This document shows, one piece after another, positions 15,580 to 22,778 of a DNA stretch of 55,726 nt. The notes below the pieces were generated by a model that had not been told where the DNA came from, did not search any database, and worked only from the letters and a program-made list of their open reading frames with translations. Origin of the DNA: a bacterium. GTDB taxonomy: Bacteria > Patescibacteriota > Patescibacteriia > Veblenbacterales > UBA10138. Position numbers and translations under genes: made by a program. The DNA is taken from assembly GCA_020057885.1 (NCBI GenBank), contig JAGVEX010000016.1, positions 1 to 55,726 on the forward strand. Reading direction: 5' to 3'. Each line of letters starts with the position of its first letter. The first letter of the stretch is position 1.

Positions 15580-15608
15580 ATCTTATTCCAAATCAAATAA
15601 TTAGTCAA
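15580..15608 (-). promoter_or_regulatory. Minus-strand promoter for the structured RNA candidate
   Basis: On the minus strand TTGACT (15608-15603) and TAAGAT (15585-15580) are 17 bp apart. An ATG almost at the -10 box would make any protein from it nearly leaderless, which favours a non-coding product. Confidence 0.5.
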
Positions 15609-15629
15609 TTTACAATTTTATTCCATATT

Positions 15630-15663
15630 ATTACTTTCTAATTTGCCTAAATAGGAAAGTAGT
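15630..15663. repeat. 34-bp palindromic repeat, copy A
   Basis: It reads ATTACTTTCTA, then ATTTGCCTAA, then ATAGGAAAGTAGT. It matches the reverse complement of 18328-18361 at 30 of 34 positions. Arms pair imperfectly here (one mismatch plus a shift). Confidence 0.7.
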
Positions 15664-15722
15664 AGAAATAAAAATATTTAAAATTTATTCATTATTCATA
15701 ATTCTTAATTCCAAATTAATTT

Positions 15723-15747
15723 AAAACTCTTACTCTTAACTCTTACT
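15723..15747 (+). repeat. 25-bp leader repeat, copy 1 (before the DUF3467 gene)
   Basis: AAAACTCTTACTCTTAAC followed by TCTTACT, with CTCTTA occurring three times. It is identical over 25 bp to 23200-23224, and both copies end 6-7 nt before a start codon, where a Shine-Dalgarno would lie. Confidence 0.8.
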
Positions 15748-15754
15748 TAACTAT

Positions 15755-16042
15755 ATGCCTAACGAACAACAGCAAATCCAAGTCAAAATCAGCGATAAGG
15801 TGCTAAAAGGTGTTTATGCCAATTTGGCGCAAATTGCCCACAGCAAAGAAGAATTTGTTATAGATTTTATGACCATGATGCCACCTCAGGGTATTGTAGG
15901 CGCGCGGGTTTATATGAATCCAGCCCATGCCAAGCGCTTAGGGCATGCTTTGCTCGAGAATGTAAAAAAATATGAAGATCAATTTGGCAAGATTGAAGAC
16001 GTTGCCCAACAAACTCCAGAAGTTGGCTTTAAAACCAGCTAG
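15755..16042 (+). CDS. DUF3467 family protein
   Basis: A 95-aa protein with the DUF3467 pattern QVKISDKVLKGVYANLAQIAHSKEEFVIDFMTMMPPQGIVGARVYMNPAHAKRLGHALLENVKKYEDQFG. It is a small soluble alpha/beta protein of unknown function, widespread in bacteria and CPR. There is no Shine-Dalgarno; a 25-bp leader identical to that of the superoxide dismutase gene ends 7 nt before the ATG. It stands alone between dnaK and dnaJ, which suggests but does not prove a stress-related role. Confidence 0.88.
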   Translation: MPNEQQQIQVKISDKVLKGVYANLAQIAHSKEEFVIDFMTMMPPQGIVGARVYMNPAHAKRLGHALLENVKKYEDQFGKIEDVAQQTPEVGFKTS

Positions 16043-16045
16043 TTT

Positions 16046-16074
16046 TTGACAATTTAAATATTTTTTGTTAATCT
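16046..16074 (+). promoter_or_regulatory. Promoter of the 98-aa hypothetical gene
   Basis: TTGACA (16046-16051) and TAATCT (16069-16074), 17-bp spacing, just after the DUF3467 stop. Confidence 0.65.
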
Positions 16075-16129
16075 TGGTACAAATTGCACACTTAAATTAA
16101 CTAAAAATAAACATCAATAGGAGAAATAT

Positions 16130-16426
16130 ATGTCTGATAAACAAAATACTGATCAGTTAGTTGTAGATGAAGGTGGACAATATGCATTTTTTCCACCATC
16201 AGATGGTACCAGAAAGTCTGGACCTATTGGACCGACTGAGGCGGATAGAGTTATTGCAACTATTAGATCAGGACAAATAGAACTTGATATACATCAAAAA
16301 AAAGAAGATTCATGGGAAATTTCAAAGGATTATCTTAGTTTTCGAGTACAAGAGGAGTTAGTAGCAATAGATCCGGATTCTTCAGATATTCCTGTTTTTA
16401 AAGAAGAAGAATCCAGTTTTTTATGA
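16130..16426 (+). CDS. Hypothetical protein, 98 aa, acidic
   Basis: Not recognised. It is an acidic soluble protein without membrane segments. The N-terminal half (VVDEGGQYAFFPPSDGTRKSGPIGPTEADRVIATIRSGQIELDI) is Gly/Pro rich, the C-terminal half helical and acidic. It has its own TTGACA promoter, an AGGAG Shine-Dalgarno and its own terminator, so it is expressed as a single unit. ATA/AGA codon use differs from dnaJ next door. Confidence 0.65.
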   Translation: MSDKQNTDQLVVDEGGQYAFFPPSDGTRKSGPIGPTEADRVIATIRSGQIELDIHQKKEDSWEISKDYLSFRVQEELVAIDPDSSDIPVFKEEESSFL

Positions 16427-16438
16427 ATCATTTAAAGT

Positions 16439-16476
16439 AAGGCATCGTTAATAATTTTTACTGCGATGCCTTTTCA
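16439..16476 (+). terminator. Intrinsic terminator
   Basis: AAGGCATCG (16439-16447) pairs with CGATGCCTT (16464-16472), followed by TTC and further T. It ends the 98-aa gene's transcript, about 15 bp before dnaJ. Confidence 0.8.
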
Positions 16477-16488
16477 TTTTTTGTAATT

Positions 16489-17619
16489 ATGGCTAGTAAA
16501 GATTATTATCAAACATTAGGAATATCAAAATCCGCTTCGCCAGATGAAGTTAAAAAAGCTTTTCGTAAACTGGCACACCAGCATCATCCGGATAAGCACG
16601 GTGGTTCCGATGCTAAGTTTAAAGAGATAAACGAGGCTTACCAAGTGCTTTCTGATTCCCAAAAGCGGCAACAGTATGACCAATTTGGCGCTAATTTTGA
16701 AAGTGCTGGCGGCCCTGGTGGTTTTAATTGGCAAGATTTTGCGCGCGCGCAACAGGGTGGCTTTAATCAAAGTAACGTTAATTTTGATTTTGGCGACATT
16801 GGTGATTTGTTTGGTGACTTTTTTGGCGGGGGAGCCGGTCGCCGCTCCAGACGCGCCGGACCGCGGCGTGGGGCGGATGTGGAGTTTGTCACAGCGATTG
16901 ATTTTCGTGAAGCTGTTTTTGGGGTGGAAAAAGTTTTGCGTTTTGAAAAATCTATAGTGTGCAATCATTGCAAAGGCTCGGGCGCCGAACCGGGGGCTAA
17001 AATAAACACTTGCTCAACCTGCGGCGGCGCTGGGCAAGTAGAGCAAATGCAGCGCACTTTTTTGGGCGCTATGCGTACAGTGGCTGTTTGTCCAACCTGC
17101 GGCGGCGAAGGGAAAAGCGCGGAAAAAGCTTGTACCCATTGCCACGGCAAGGGGAGTGAAGTAGGAGTAAGAGAACTTAAGGTCCAAATTCCCGCTGGTA
17201 TTGATAATGGGCAAGCTATTAGGCTTTCGGGCGAAGGCGAGCCAGGCGTCAAAAGCGGACCGGCTGGCGATTTACATTTAATTGTGCAAGTTAGGCCCGA
17301 TAAGCTATTTAAACGCGAAGGTTACAATTTAACCACTGCCCGGGAAATAAGTATGTCACTTGCCAGTTTGGGCGGCAAGGTTAAATTAGCCACGCTTGAT
17401 GGTGATATTTATTTAAAAATTCCAGCCGGCACGCAAAGCGGCAAGATTTTTAAGTTAGAAAGCAAGGGCGTGCCGCATTTACGCGGTAAGAATAGAGGCG
17501 ATATTTTAGTAACAATTTATGTAAAAACTCCGGAAAAACTTAGTAAAAAAGAAAAAGAATCAATCCGCGCCTTGCCCAAATTAGCGGGTGAGGAAATAGA
17601 TGATTTCGGGTGGTTTTAA
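16489..17619 (+). CDS. dnaJ: Chaperone DnaJ
   Basis: A 376-aa class I J-protein. The J domain (about 5-67) contains HHPDKHGG. A Gly/Phe-rich linker with FGDIGDLFGDFFGGG follows, then four zinc-binding repeats CNHCKGSG, CSTCGGAG, CPTCGGEG and CTHCHGKG, and the C-terminal substrate domains. It activates DnaK ATPase and delivers clients. There is no Shine-Dalgarno before the ATG. The stop codon TAA lies inside the terminator hairpin, leaving no 3' untranslated region to speak of. Confidence 0.97.
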   Translation: MASKDYYQTLGISKSASPDEVKKAFRKLAHQHHPDKHGGSDAKFKEINEAYQVLSDSQKRQQYDQFGANFESAGGPGGFNWQDFARAQQGGFNQSNVNFDFGDIGDLFGDFFGGGAGRRSRRAGPRRGADVEFVTAIDFREAVFGVEKVLRFEKSIVCNHCKGSGAEPGAKINTCSTCGGAGQVEQMQRTFLGAMRTVAVCPTCGGEGKSAEKACTHCHGKGSEVGVRELKVQIPAGIDNGQAIRLSGEGEPGVKSGPAGDLHLIVQVRPDKLFKREGYNLTTAREISMSLASLGGKVKLATLDGDIYLKIPAGTQSGKIFKLESKGVPHLRGKNRGDILVTIYVKTPEKLSKKEKESIRALPKLAGEEIDDFGWF

Positions 17620-17630
17620 ACCACCCTTTT
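17608..17630 (+). terminator. dnaJ terminator overlapping its stop codon
   Basis: GGGTGGTTT (17608-17616) and AAACCACCC (17618-17626) followed by TTTT. The dnaJ stop TAA (17617-17619) is part of the loop/stem. Confidence 0.75.
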
Positions 17631-17639
17631 GTTTACTCC

Positions 17640-17668
17640 TTGACAGTTTTAATTTTTAGTATTATAAT
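17640..17668 (+). promoter_or_regulatory. Full-consensus sigma-70 promoter
   Basis: TTGACA (17640-17645), 17 bp, TATAAT (17663-17668): a perfect consensus match, the strongest promoter in the window. It drives the unknown gene at 17757 after a roughly 80-nt A-rich leader. Confidence 0.88.
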
Positions 17669-17756
17669 GTATTATTAAATAAAAATTCAAAAATAATCAA
17701 CTAAAATAACTAAAAAACAAACAAAATAAAAAAATCAAAGATTGGAGTTTAATAAA

Positions 17757-18200
17757 ATGAACCAAATGGAAGTTTCCGGCAAAAGTCTCGTAACAATTTT
17801 GCACTTGTTATTATCTGAGATGTTCTATCTTTTGGTTATGGCGAATAAATATTCGCTTGATGATTCCGAGAAAATTCTTAATTTATTACAAAAATATTGC
17901 TCCGATAAATCCGGGGTGACCAGTGATGAAATAAAAGCCTTTTCGATGTGTTATGGGTTAAGAATTGAGGGCATCAATGATTTTAAACAGAGACTAGATT
18001 GTTTCGATGTTGCCAAAGAGATGGGTATATCACCATCGAAAGTTACACAACTTACGCATTCCTTCATTGGTAAAATTAAAAATTCTCATTTTTGCATTGA
18101 ATTTCATTCAATGTTCAGAGCATTCAAATATGCTGACGATGGCCAAAAACTGCAAGACGTTGAGCTAATTCAAGTCGTAACCGAGATAGTAGAATTGTAG
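17757..18200 (+). CDS. Hypothetical protein, 147 aa, helical with a possible HTH
   Basis: Not recognised. I start at ATG 17757 because TTGGAG lies 8-9 nt before it; an in-frame TTG at 17742 is part of that ribosome site. The protein is almost all helical. The segment CFDVAKEMGISPSKVTQLTHSFIGKIKN (about 101-128) reads like a helix-turn-helix of the sigma-factor/transcription-factor kind (A..MGIS.S.V..L). It is soluble. A perfect-consensus promoter and its own strong terminator suggest high, independent expression. Confidence 0.7.
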   Translation: MNQMEVSGKSLVTILHLLLSEMFYLLVMANKYSLDDSEKILNLLQKYCSDKSGVTSDEIKAFSMCYGLRIEGINDFKQRLDCFDVAKEMGISPSKVTQLTHSFIGKIKNSHFCIEFHSMFRAFKYADDGQKLQDVELIQVVTEIVEL

Positions 18201-18225
18201 CCGCTATAATAAATAAAATTTTAGA

Positions 18226-18257
18226 GAGGATTCATTTTTATTTTGAATCCTCTTTTC
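18226..18257 (+). terminator. Strong intrinsic terminator
   Basis: GAGGATTCA (18226-18234) pairs with TGAATCCTC (18244-18252), followed by a T-rich run. Confidence 0.85.
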
Positions 18258-18327
18258 TTTTTTAAAAATGTTATTATTTAAAGCAACATTAATCAAAAAC
18301 TCTTAATCAATGTTTTTTACTTACCAT

Positions 18328-18361
18328 ACTACTTTCCTACTTAGGCAAATAGGAAAGTAGT
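18328..18361. repeat. 34-bp palindromic repeat, copy B
   Basis: ACTACTTTCCTA (18328-18339), a 10-bp centre CTTAGGCAAA, and TAGGAAAGTAGT (18350-18361): perfect 12-bp arms. Its reverse complement matches copy A at 15630-15663 at 30 of 34 positions. Confidence 0.8.
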
Positions 18362-18378
18362 TAAATTAATGTGTCTGG

Positions 18379-18414
18379 TTTGACAAACAATGTTTAATTT
18401 AGTAAGTTGTCAAA
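18379..18414 (+). promoter_or_regulatory. Promoter framed by an inverted repeat
   Basis: TTGACA (18380-18385), 17 bp, TAAGTT (18403-18408). TTTGACAA (18379-18386) and TTGTCAAA (18407-18414) are perfect inverted repeats that frame the promoter, so repressor looping or simply a chance symmetric -35 are both possible. Confidence 0.5.
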
Positions 18415-18453
18415 AACAAAATAAGAGCAATGTAGTATTGCCAAAGGAGACAT

Positions 18454-18720
18454 ATGACAGAAGAACGAAGAAAGGTTTTAGAGAAAATCAAAACCGACCT
18501 CGCGATTATTAAAAATAACGGCGGAATGGCTGTAAGCTGGGTAGACAATCATAGCAATATTCATTCGGCCAGGTGTTTAGGCCCAGACAAGAGTGGTGAT
18601 TGTATGCTTATTGAGCGTTTTCCAGGCCATGGAACTATTGAGGTGCCACTTGATACTATTTATAGCTTCACGATACTAGTGGCGTACAATAATTTAACAT
18701 TTCCGCCAAAATCAAAATGA
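18454..18720 (+). CDS. Hypothetical protein, 88 aa
   Basis: Not recognised. A short helical N-terminus (MTEERRKVLEKIKTDLAIIKNNGG) is followed by beta-rich sequence with AVSWVDNHSNIHSARCLGPDKSGDCMLIERFPGHGTIEVPLDTIYSFTI, which has the look of a small barrel (Sm/SH3-like). AAAGGAG gives a good ribosome site. The gene has its own promoter and terminator and ends convergently to dus. Confidence 0.68.
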   Translation: MTEERRKVLEKIKTDLAIIKNNGGMAVSWVDNHSNIHSARCLGPDKSGDCMLIERFPGHGTIEVPLDTIYSFTILVAYNNLTFPPKSK

Positions 18721-18742
18721 TTGCACGAATCTTAACGTAAAT

Positions 18743-18775
18743 AAGCCGGTCTTAAATAATTTGATCGGCTTTTTT
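18743..18775 (+). terminator. Intrinsic terminator facing the dus gene
   Basis: AAGCCGGTC (18743-18751) pairs with GATCGGCTT (18763-18771) with one mismatch, followed by T residues that overlap the dus stop region. Confidence 0.75.
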
Positions 18776-19736
18776 AATTAAAATTTACTGTTAGTATGTT
18801 TTTAATCTCTTCCAGTGTTTTTATGTGCACTAATTGCGTGCGTATTTGGGAAGCACCGGCAAAACCTTTTACATACCAGCTTAAATGTTTGCGCAGTTCA
18901 ATTAAACCATATTCGCCTTTGCTTTGTAGAGCGATTTCGGCGTGTTTAAGCATAACTTGTTTTATGGCTGTCCAATCTGGGGTTTTGTAACTGCCAGTAG
19001 TTAGATATTGTTTAATCTGTTCAAAAAACCAGGGTTTCCCCCAAGCGCCGCGGGCAATGCCAACGCCGTCAGCCCTAGTTGCTTCTAGAACCTCTTTGGC
19101 ATTTTCCGGCGTGTAGATTCCGCCATTGGTTAGCAGAATGCCGGACCAAATTTTTCGCACTTCCGCCACTACGTTTAAATTTGGTTCGCCGTCAAAAGGC
19201 TGTTCGTAAGAACGCGCGTGAATCATAATAGTGCTTACTGGCAGTGCTTTTATTTTATCCACCAAATCCAGCGCAGTTACTACACCAGCATTTTGTTTTT
19301 TAATACTGGCGCGGATTTTTATGGAGATTGGCAATTTAGTGCCTTCGCAAGCCGCTTGTACAAGTTCATAACACAAAGGTAAGTCACGCATTAAAGTTAC
19401 CCCGCCGCCGTTACGCACTACTTTATAGGCCGGACAGCCAAAATTTAAATCTATGCCGGCAAAGCCCATCTCTTCTAAAACTTTCACGGCTTTAAAAAAA
19501 TGTTCCGGTTTTTTGCCGAATATTTGGCAAACTACTGGCTGTTCGGCTGGATCATAACCAATAAATTCTTTGGTTTTTTTATTTTCATAAACCAAAGCAT
19601 CAACCGAGGCAAATTCAGTATAAATAACATCCGCGCCGTAAGCTTTACAAAGTTGCCGAAAAGCTGTATCAGTCACGCCAGCCATCGGCGCCAGCGCGAT
19701 TATTGGTTTAGGTAATTTTGTCCAAAAATTGTTCAT
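18774..19736 (-). CDS. tRNA-dihydrouridine synthase (DusB-like)
   Basis: A 320-aa FMN enzyme reducing uridines in tRNA D-loops. The TIM barrel begins [55 protein letters not shown] holds the catalytic Cys; [19 protein letters not shown] and [13 protein letters not shown] follow with the FMN phosphate site [15 protein letters not shown]. The C-terminal helical RNA-binding domain is present. The start ATG overlaps the cysS stop (ATGA), so the two form an operon on the minus strand. Confidence 0.95.
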   Translation of the reverse strand: MNNFWTKLPKPIIALAPMAGVTDTAFRQLCKAYGADVIYTEFASVDALVYENKKTKEFIGYDPAEQPVVCQIFGKKPEHFFKAVKVLEEMGFAGIDLNFGCPAYKVVRNGGGVTLMRDLPLCYELVQAACEGTKLPISIKIRASIKKQNAGVVTALDLVDKIKALPVSTIMIHARSYEQPFDGEPNLNVVAEVRKIWSGILLTNGGIYTPENAKEVLEATRADGVGIARGAWGKPWFFEQIKQYLTTGSYKTPDWTAIKQVMLKHAEIALQSKGEYGLIELRKHLSWYVKGFAGASQIRTQLVHIKTLEEIKNILTVNFN

Positions 19737-21181
19737 TTACTTTTTACCACCGGACCGAATTCGGTATCATCTACTGCAAAACCCTGTTCTAAAATTTGTT
19801 GCCGCAAAGAATCAGCTTTGCCCCAATTTTTCTCCTGGCGAGCTTGTTCGCGCTCCTTCACCAAATTGGTTATTTCTTTGGGTACAGCAAGAGGTTTAAT
19901 ATTTTTTAATCCCAACCCAAGTATTTCATCAAATTTAAACAAAGTCTGTTTTTTAACAGCATCCTGCTCCTCTTCTTTTAATAATTCCCACATAATTGCC
20001 AGAGCTTGCGGCGTATTTAAGTCGTCATTCATGGCTTCCATAAACCTTTGTTCAAAACTAGTGTTTATTTTACCAGCCTTGCTTATAGTGGCAACTTTGT
20101 TTTGCAGGTTGAGTAAGGCTTTAGCCGAGCCCAGTAAAGCTTCCCAGGAAAAATTTAACGGTTTGCGGTAGTGCGTACCCAAACAGAAGTAGCGATAGGC
20201 GAGCGGGGTAATGTTTTTTTCTTTTAAAGAATCAAGTGTGATAAAATTATCTTCGCTTTTGCCCATACGTTTTTCATCAATTACCATAAATTCGCCGTGC
20301 AGCCAATACTTCACAAATGATTGACCAGTAGCCGCTTCACTCTGGGCAATTTCATTAGGATGATGCACAGGAAGATGATCAATTCCGCCGCAGTGGATAT
20401 CAATGGTTCGACTGCGCTCACCATAAAATATTCCATTAGGGTCATAGGCATCGCCCAAGTACTTTAGAGACATAGCCGAGCATTCAATATGCCAGCCTGG
20501 GAAACCAACTCCCCAAGGGCTAGGCCATTCCATTTGGCGTCGTTTAGTGGCGTCATCCTGAGCCGAGTCAAAGGATCTCCCATTAGTATGCGAAAATTTC
20601 CACAAAGCAAAATCGGTTGAGTTTCGTTTTTCAAGATTAGCCTCCACACGTGCGCCTTCTTTTTGGCCTTGTATATCAAGCCGCGCTATTTTGCCGTAAT
20701 CTCTGAATTTAGATGTATCAAAATAAATACCATCAGAAATTTGGTAAGCATAGCCCTTATCTTGTAGTTTTTGTATAAGCTCAATTTGCTCTTTGATATG
20801 GTCAGTGGCCTTGCACCAAATATTAGGTTCCAAAATATTAAGCTCTTGCAAATTGCGTTGGAACATTTTAGTATATTCCTCGGCAATTTCCCAAACACTT
20901 TTGCCTTCGCGCCGCGCGCCTTTTTCCATTTTATCTTCACCTTCGTCCGCGTCGCTGGTCAGGTGGCCTACGTCGGTAATGTTCATTACGTGTTTGATTT
21001 TGTAGTTATTGGCCAAAAGCGTACGTTTTAAAATATCCTCAAAAAAATAAGTACGCATATTGCCAATATGTGGCGCGCCATAAACCGTCGGGCCGCAAGT
21101 ATAAAGGCCAACTTCGTTCTTGTGAAGCGGTACAAAATCCTCTTTGGAGCGGCTGAGAGAGTTAAAAAGTTTAAGCGTCAT
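19733..21181 (-). CDS. cysS: Cysteinyl-tRNA synthetase
   Basis: I start at ATG 21181 ([16 protein letters not shown]), giving 482 aa; an upstream extension has no homologous look. Class I signatures are [17 protein letters not shown] (HIGH-type) and [10 protein letters not shown] (KMSKS with Met and Gly changes). Zinc ligands lie in [15 protein letters not shown] and [12 protein letters not shown]. Between FALWKFSH and [11 protein letters not shown] sits an extra stretch [15 protein letters not shown] that relatives lack; its DNA (20552-20577) is a known type of dispersed repeat. The downstream dus is translationally coupled. Confidence 0.96.
   Translation of the reverse strand: MTLKLFNSLSRSKEDFVPLHKNEVGLYTCGPTVYGAPHIGNMRTYFFEDILKRTLLANNYKIKHVMNITDVGHLTSDADEGEDKMEKGARREGKSVWEIAEEYTKMFQRNLQELNILEPNIWCKATDHIKEQIELIQKLQDKGYAYQISDGIYFDTSKFRDYGKIARLDIQGQKEGARVEANLEKRNSTDFALWKFSHTNGRSFDSAQDDATKRRQMEWPSPWGVGFPGWHIECSAMSLKYLGDAYDPNGIFYGERSRTIDIHCGGIDHLPVHHPNEIAQSEAATGQSFVKYWLHGEFMVIDEKRMGKSEDNFITLDSLKEKNITPLAYRYFCLGTHYRKPLNFSWEALLGSAKALLNLQNKVATISKAGKINTSFEQRFMEAMNDDLNTPQALAIMWELLKEEEQDAVKKQTLFKFDEILGLGLKNIKPLAVPKEITNLVKEREQARQEKNWGKADSLRQQILEQGFAVDDTEFGPVVKSK
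20552..20577. repeat. Dispersed-repeat fragment inserted in frame in cysS
   Basis: GTCATCCTGAGCCGAGTC followed by AAAGGATC. This resembles the CATCCTGAGC..AGTCGAAGGAT repeat common in many bacterial genomes, which when translated yields SFDSAQDD. It keeps frame and adds about 13-15 residues to the catalytic domain just before [12 protein letters not shown]. Confidence 0.65.
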
Positions 21182-21213
21182 ACTTATGATATTGTAGCTT
21201 AATTTGCGATTTC

Positions 21214-21250
21214 TTGACAATTTAATGTGTTGCCAGTAAAGTAGTGGCAA
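21214..21250 (+). promoter_or_regulatory. Promoter with an overlapping inverted repeat for the membrane-protein pair
   Basis: TTGACA (21214-21219), 17 bp, TAAAGT (21237-21242). TTGCCAGTA (21230-21238) and TAGTGGCAA (21242-21250) form an inverted repeat (8 of 9 matches) centred on the -10 box, a typical repressor position. Confidence 0.55.
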
Positions 21251-21299
21251 TTAAAAAGAAATAAAAATAATCAAAAACAAACAATATTATGGAGTAGTT

Positions 21300-21713
21300 A
21301 TGATAAAATTGTTTTTTAAATTTGCCGTTATTATGTTCCTGGCTTGTGTAGTTAGGGGGATATTTGTAGATGATTACCCAATTGTTACATCATACGTAGC
21401 CGCCATCATTATCTTAGCTGTGGCTTATGGAATTAATCATTTCTTATTGTTTTGGGGATCCAAAGAAGTGTTCAGTAGACGTTTTGAAACAAGCCTAATA
21501 ATTTTTGTTGCTGACGTTGTGATGACGATTTCTATGTGTCTTGACCCAGAAGTAATTATTAATAGCGCTGGACCTATTACTGGTATTATTTTTATGGTCG
21601 CATGTCTTATTGGTGTTATAGTTTCTTTTAGTTATGACGACGATACTAATTTTACATTAGATAAAGCACTTACACTCATTACAGTGGCGACAGTTAGTGT
21701 ATTTGTCGTCTAG
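21300..21713 (+). CDS. Hypothetical membrane protein, 137 aa, four helices
   Basis: Not recognised. Four hydrophobic helices at about 2-20, 30-50, 63-80 and 92-112 with a final short hydrophobic stretch (ALTLITVATVSVFVV). There are short loops and no charged catalytic motif. GGAGTAGTTATG supplies the ribosome site. It is followed at 19 bp by another small membrane protein, so the pair is probably cotranscribed from the promoter at 21214 and ends at the terminator at 22244. Confidence 0.7.
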   Translation: MIKLFFKFAVIMFLACVVRGIFVDDYPIVTSYVAAIIILAVAYGINHFLLFWGSKEVFSRRFETSLIIFVADVVMTISMCLDPEVIINSAGPITGIIFMVACLIGVIVSFSYDDDTNFTLDKALTLITVATVSVFVV

Positions 21714-21732
21714 GAAAAGAGGGATATTATAA

Positions 21733-22221
21733 ATGGTTCTAATAGAAATTATAAGAAAAGTATTTCGCGTAGCAATAGCGATTAGTATAGTGTGGTTATT
21801 GGTATTCAAATTCACGTCTGATAATGTAGCTGTGGCCAGCGTTTCCGTTTTTGTTTTTATTGTTTTTGTAGCGTTGTATTTGTTCCGGTCATTTTTGAAA
21901 GGAAGGTTTTTGGTTGGCCCCGAATCGCCAAAGCTATACGATGTGCAGTTGTGGATATTGATATTTGTTTCTGCAATTCCGAGCGTGTTGTGTAGTATTA
22001 GTGGTGCGGAGATTTTTTCTGCACTCACCTTGTTATTTATATTAGTATTTAGCGCAGCACAATCAAAAAAGATAGGATTACACAAAAAGGAATTAGTAGC
22101 AGCATTATTAAGTGAATCACTGATACTTGGATTAATAATTTATTTGATGGCAAATTGGGGTAAAGTTATACTATGGTTTCAACAGCTATTAAACAATTTG
22201 CGCATATTATTTAATCCTTAA
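21733..22221 (+). CDS. Hypothetical membrane protein, 162 aa, four to five helices
   Basis: Not recognised. Membrane segments at about 10-27, 33-52, 70-90, 92-108 and 124-142. The ending NWGKVILWFQQLLNNLRILFNP suggests an amphipathic helix. AGAGGG upstream acts as Shine-Dalgarno. Size, hydrophobicity and pairing with 21300-21713 suggest a two-component membrane unit, but sequence similarity between the two is not evident by eye. Confidence 0.7.
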   Translation: MVLIEIIRKVFRVAIAISIVWLLVFKFTSDNVAVASVSVFVFIVFVALYLFRSFLKGRFLVGPESPKLYDVQLWILIFVSAIPSVLCSISGAEIFSALTLLFILVFSAAQSKKIGLHKKELVAALLSESLILGLIIYLMANWGKVILWFQQLLNNLRILFNP

Positions 22222-22243
22222 ACAATAAAAAGTAGTTATAATA

Positions 22244-22277
22244 AAGTCGGTCTTAGTCTATGGCCGACTTCTTTTAT
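22244..22277 (+). terminator. Intrinsic terminator
   Basis: AAGTCGG (22244-22250) pairs with CCGACTT (22264-22270), followed by CTTTTATTT. Confidence 0.75.
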
Positions 22278-22343
22278 TTATTTAGATAATATTATAAATT
22301 TATGCTATGATTATTTTATACTTTGTTATTAAATGTTAAATTT

Positions 22344-22541
22344 ATGGCTAGGTTGGTGAAAAAAGAGGCCAAGGGGCCTATGGAAATTAAACCGTCCGAT
22401 AAGCCGGCTTGGATTTGTATGTGTGGACTTTCTAAAAATCAGCCATTTTGCGATGGTTCACATATTAAAACCAAAAGCGAGGAAGATGATAAAACATACA
22501 CTTATGATGAACAAGGAAATCGTCATGAGGTAAAAGAATAA
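22344..22541 (+). CDS. CDGSH-type iron-sulfur protein
   Basis: A 65-aa protein starting at ATG 22344 (MARLVKKEAKGPMEIKPSDKPAWICMCGLSKNQPFCDGSH). The ligand set C-x-C-x(8)-C-x3-H with CDGSH binds one [2Fe-2S] cluster in the mitoNEET-like fold. This is the single-domain bacterial form. Its place before the Rrf2-sod-suf region suggests a role in iron-sulfur or redox balance (inference). There is no clear Shine-Dalgarno. Confidence 0.9.
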   Translation: MARLVKKEAKGPMEIKPSDKPAWICMCGLSKNQPFCDGSHIKTKSEEDDKTYTYDEQGNRHEVKE

Positions 22542-22546
22542 AATTT

Positions 22547-22717
22547 ATGCCTAAACATTATGATTTTATAATATTTCTTGGTATTTTGGCAGGTGCTTTT
22601 ATTGGTACTATGTTAGTTCCCGGAATTGGCACTATTGTAGGTTTGGTAGTTGGTTTGTTTGTAGGGTGGCATTTTTCTAAACACAGCAAGAAAGAAGAGG
22701 GGCCAAGGCCAAATTAG
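22547..22717 (+). CDS. Small glycine-zipper-like membrane protein, 56 aa
   Basis: The frame MPKHYDFIIFLGILAGAFIG... continues with a second Gly/Val-rich helix to GWHFSKHSKKEEGPRPN. Two membrane helices (about 6-24 and 28-45) with small-residue spacing and a basic tail resemble glycine-zipper mini-proteins. It starts 6 nt after the CDGSH stop, so it is likely cotranscribed. Function unknown. Confidence 0.62.
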   Translation: MPKHYDFIIFLGILAGAFIGTMLVPGIGTIVGLVVGLFVGWHFSKHSKKEEGPRPN

Positions 22718-22732
22718 GTTTTTATATAAAAT

Positions 22733-22761
22733 TTGACTTTTTCTCAAATAACTCCTACTAT
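22733..22761 (+). promoter_or_regulatory. Promoter of the Rrf2-sod-suf region
   Basis: TTGACT (22733-22738), 17 bp, TACTAT (22756-22761). The -10 box lies inside the palindrome 22746-22778. Confidence 0.75.
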
Positions 22762-22778
22762 TTTAGTAGGAGTTATTT
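22746..22778. promoter_or_regulatory. 33-bp perfect palindrome, probable Rrf2 operator
   Basis: AAATAACTCCTACTA (22746-22760), centre TTT, TAGTAGGAGTTATTT (22764-22778). It covers the -10 box and the predicted transcript start and ends 2 bp before the ATG of the Rrf2 gene, so binding would fully block initiation. In RNA it would also form a hairpin abutting the start codon. Confidence 0.8.

Noticed and set aside
15423-15608. Possible 61-aa (or 52-aa from ATG 15578) protein on the minus strand
   Set aside because: The TTG start is the -35 box, and the ATG lies directly at the -10 box, so there is no leader. The composition is not protein-like and the region folds as RNA; I treat it as part of the structured RNA candidate.
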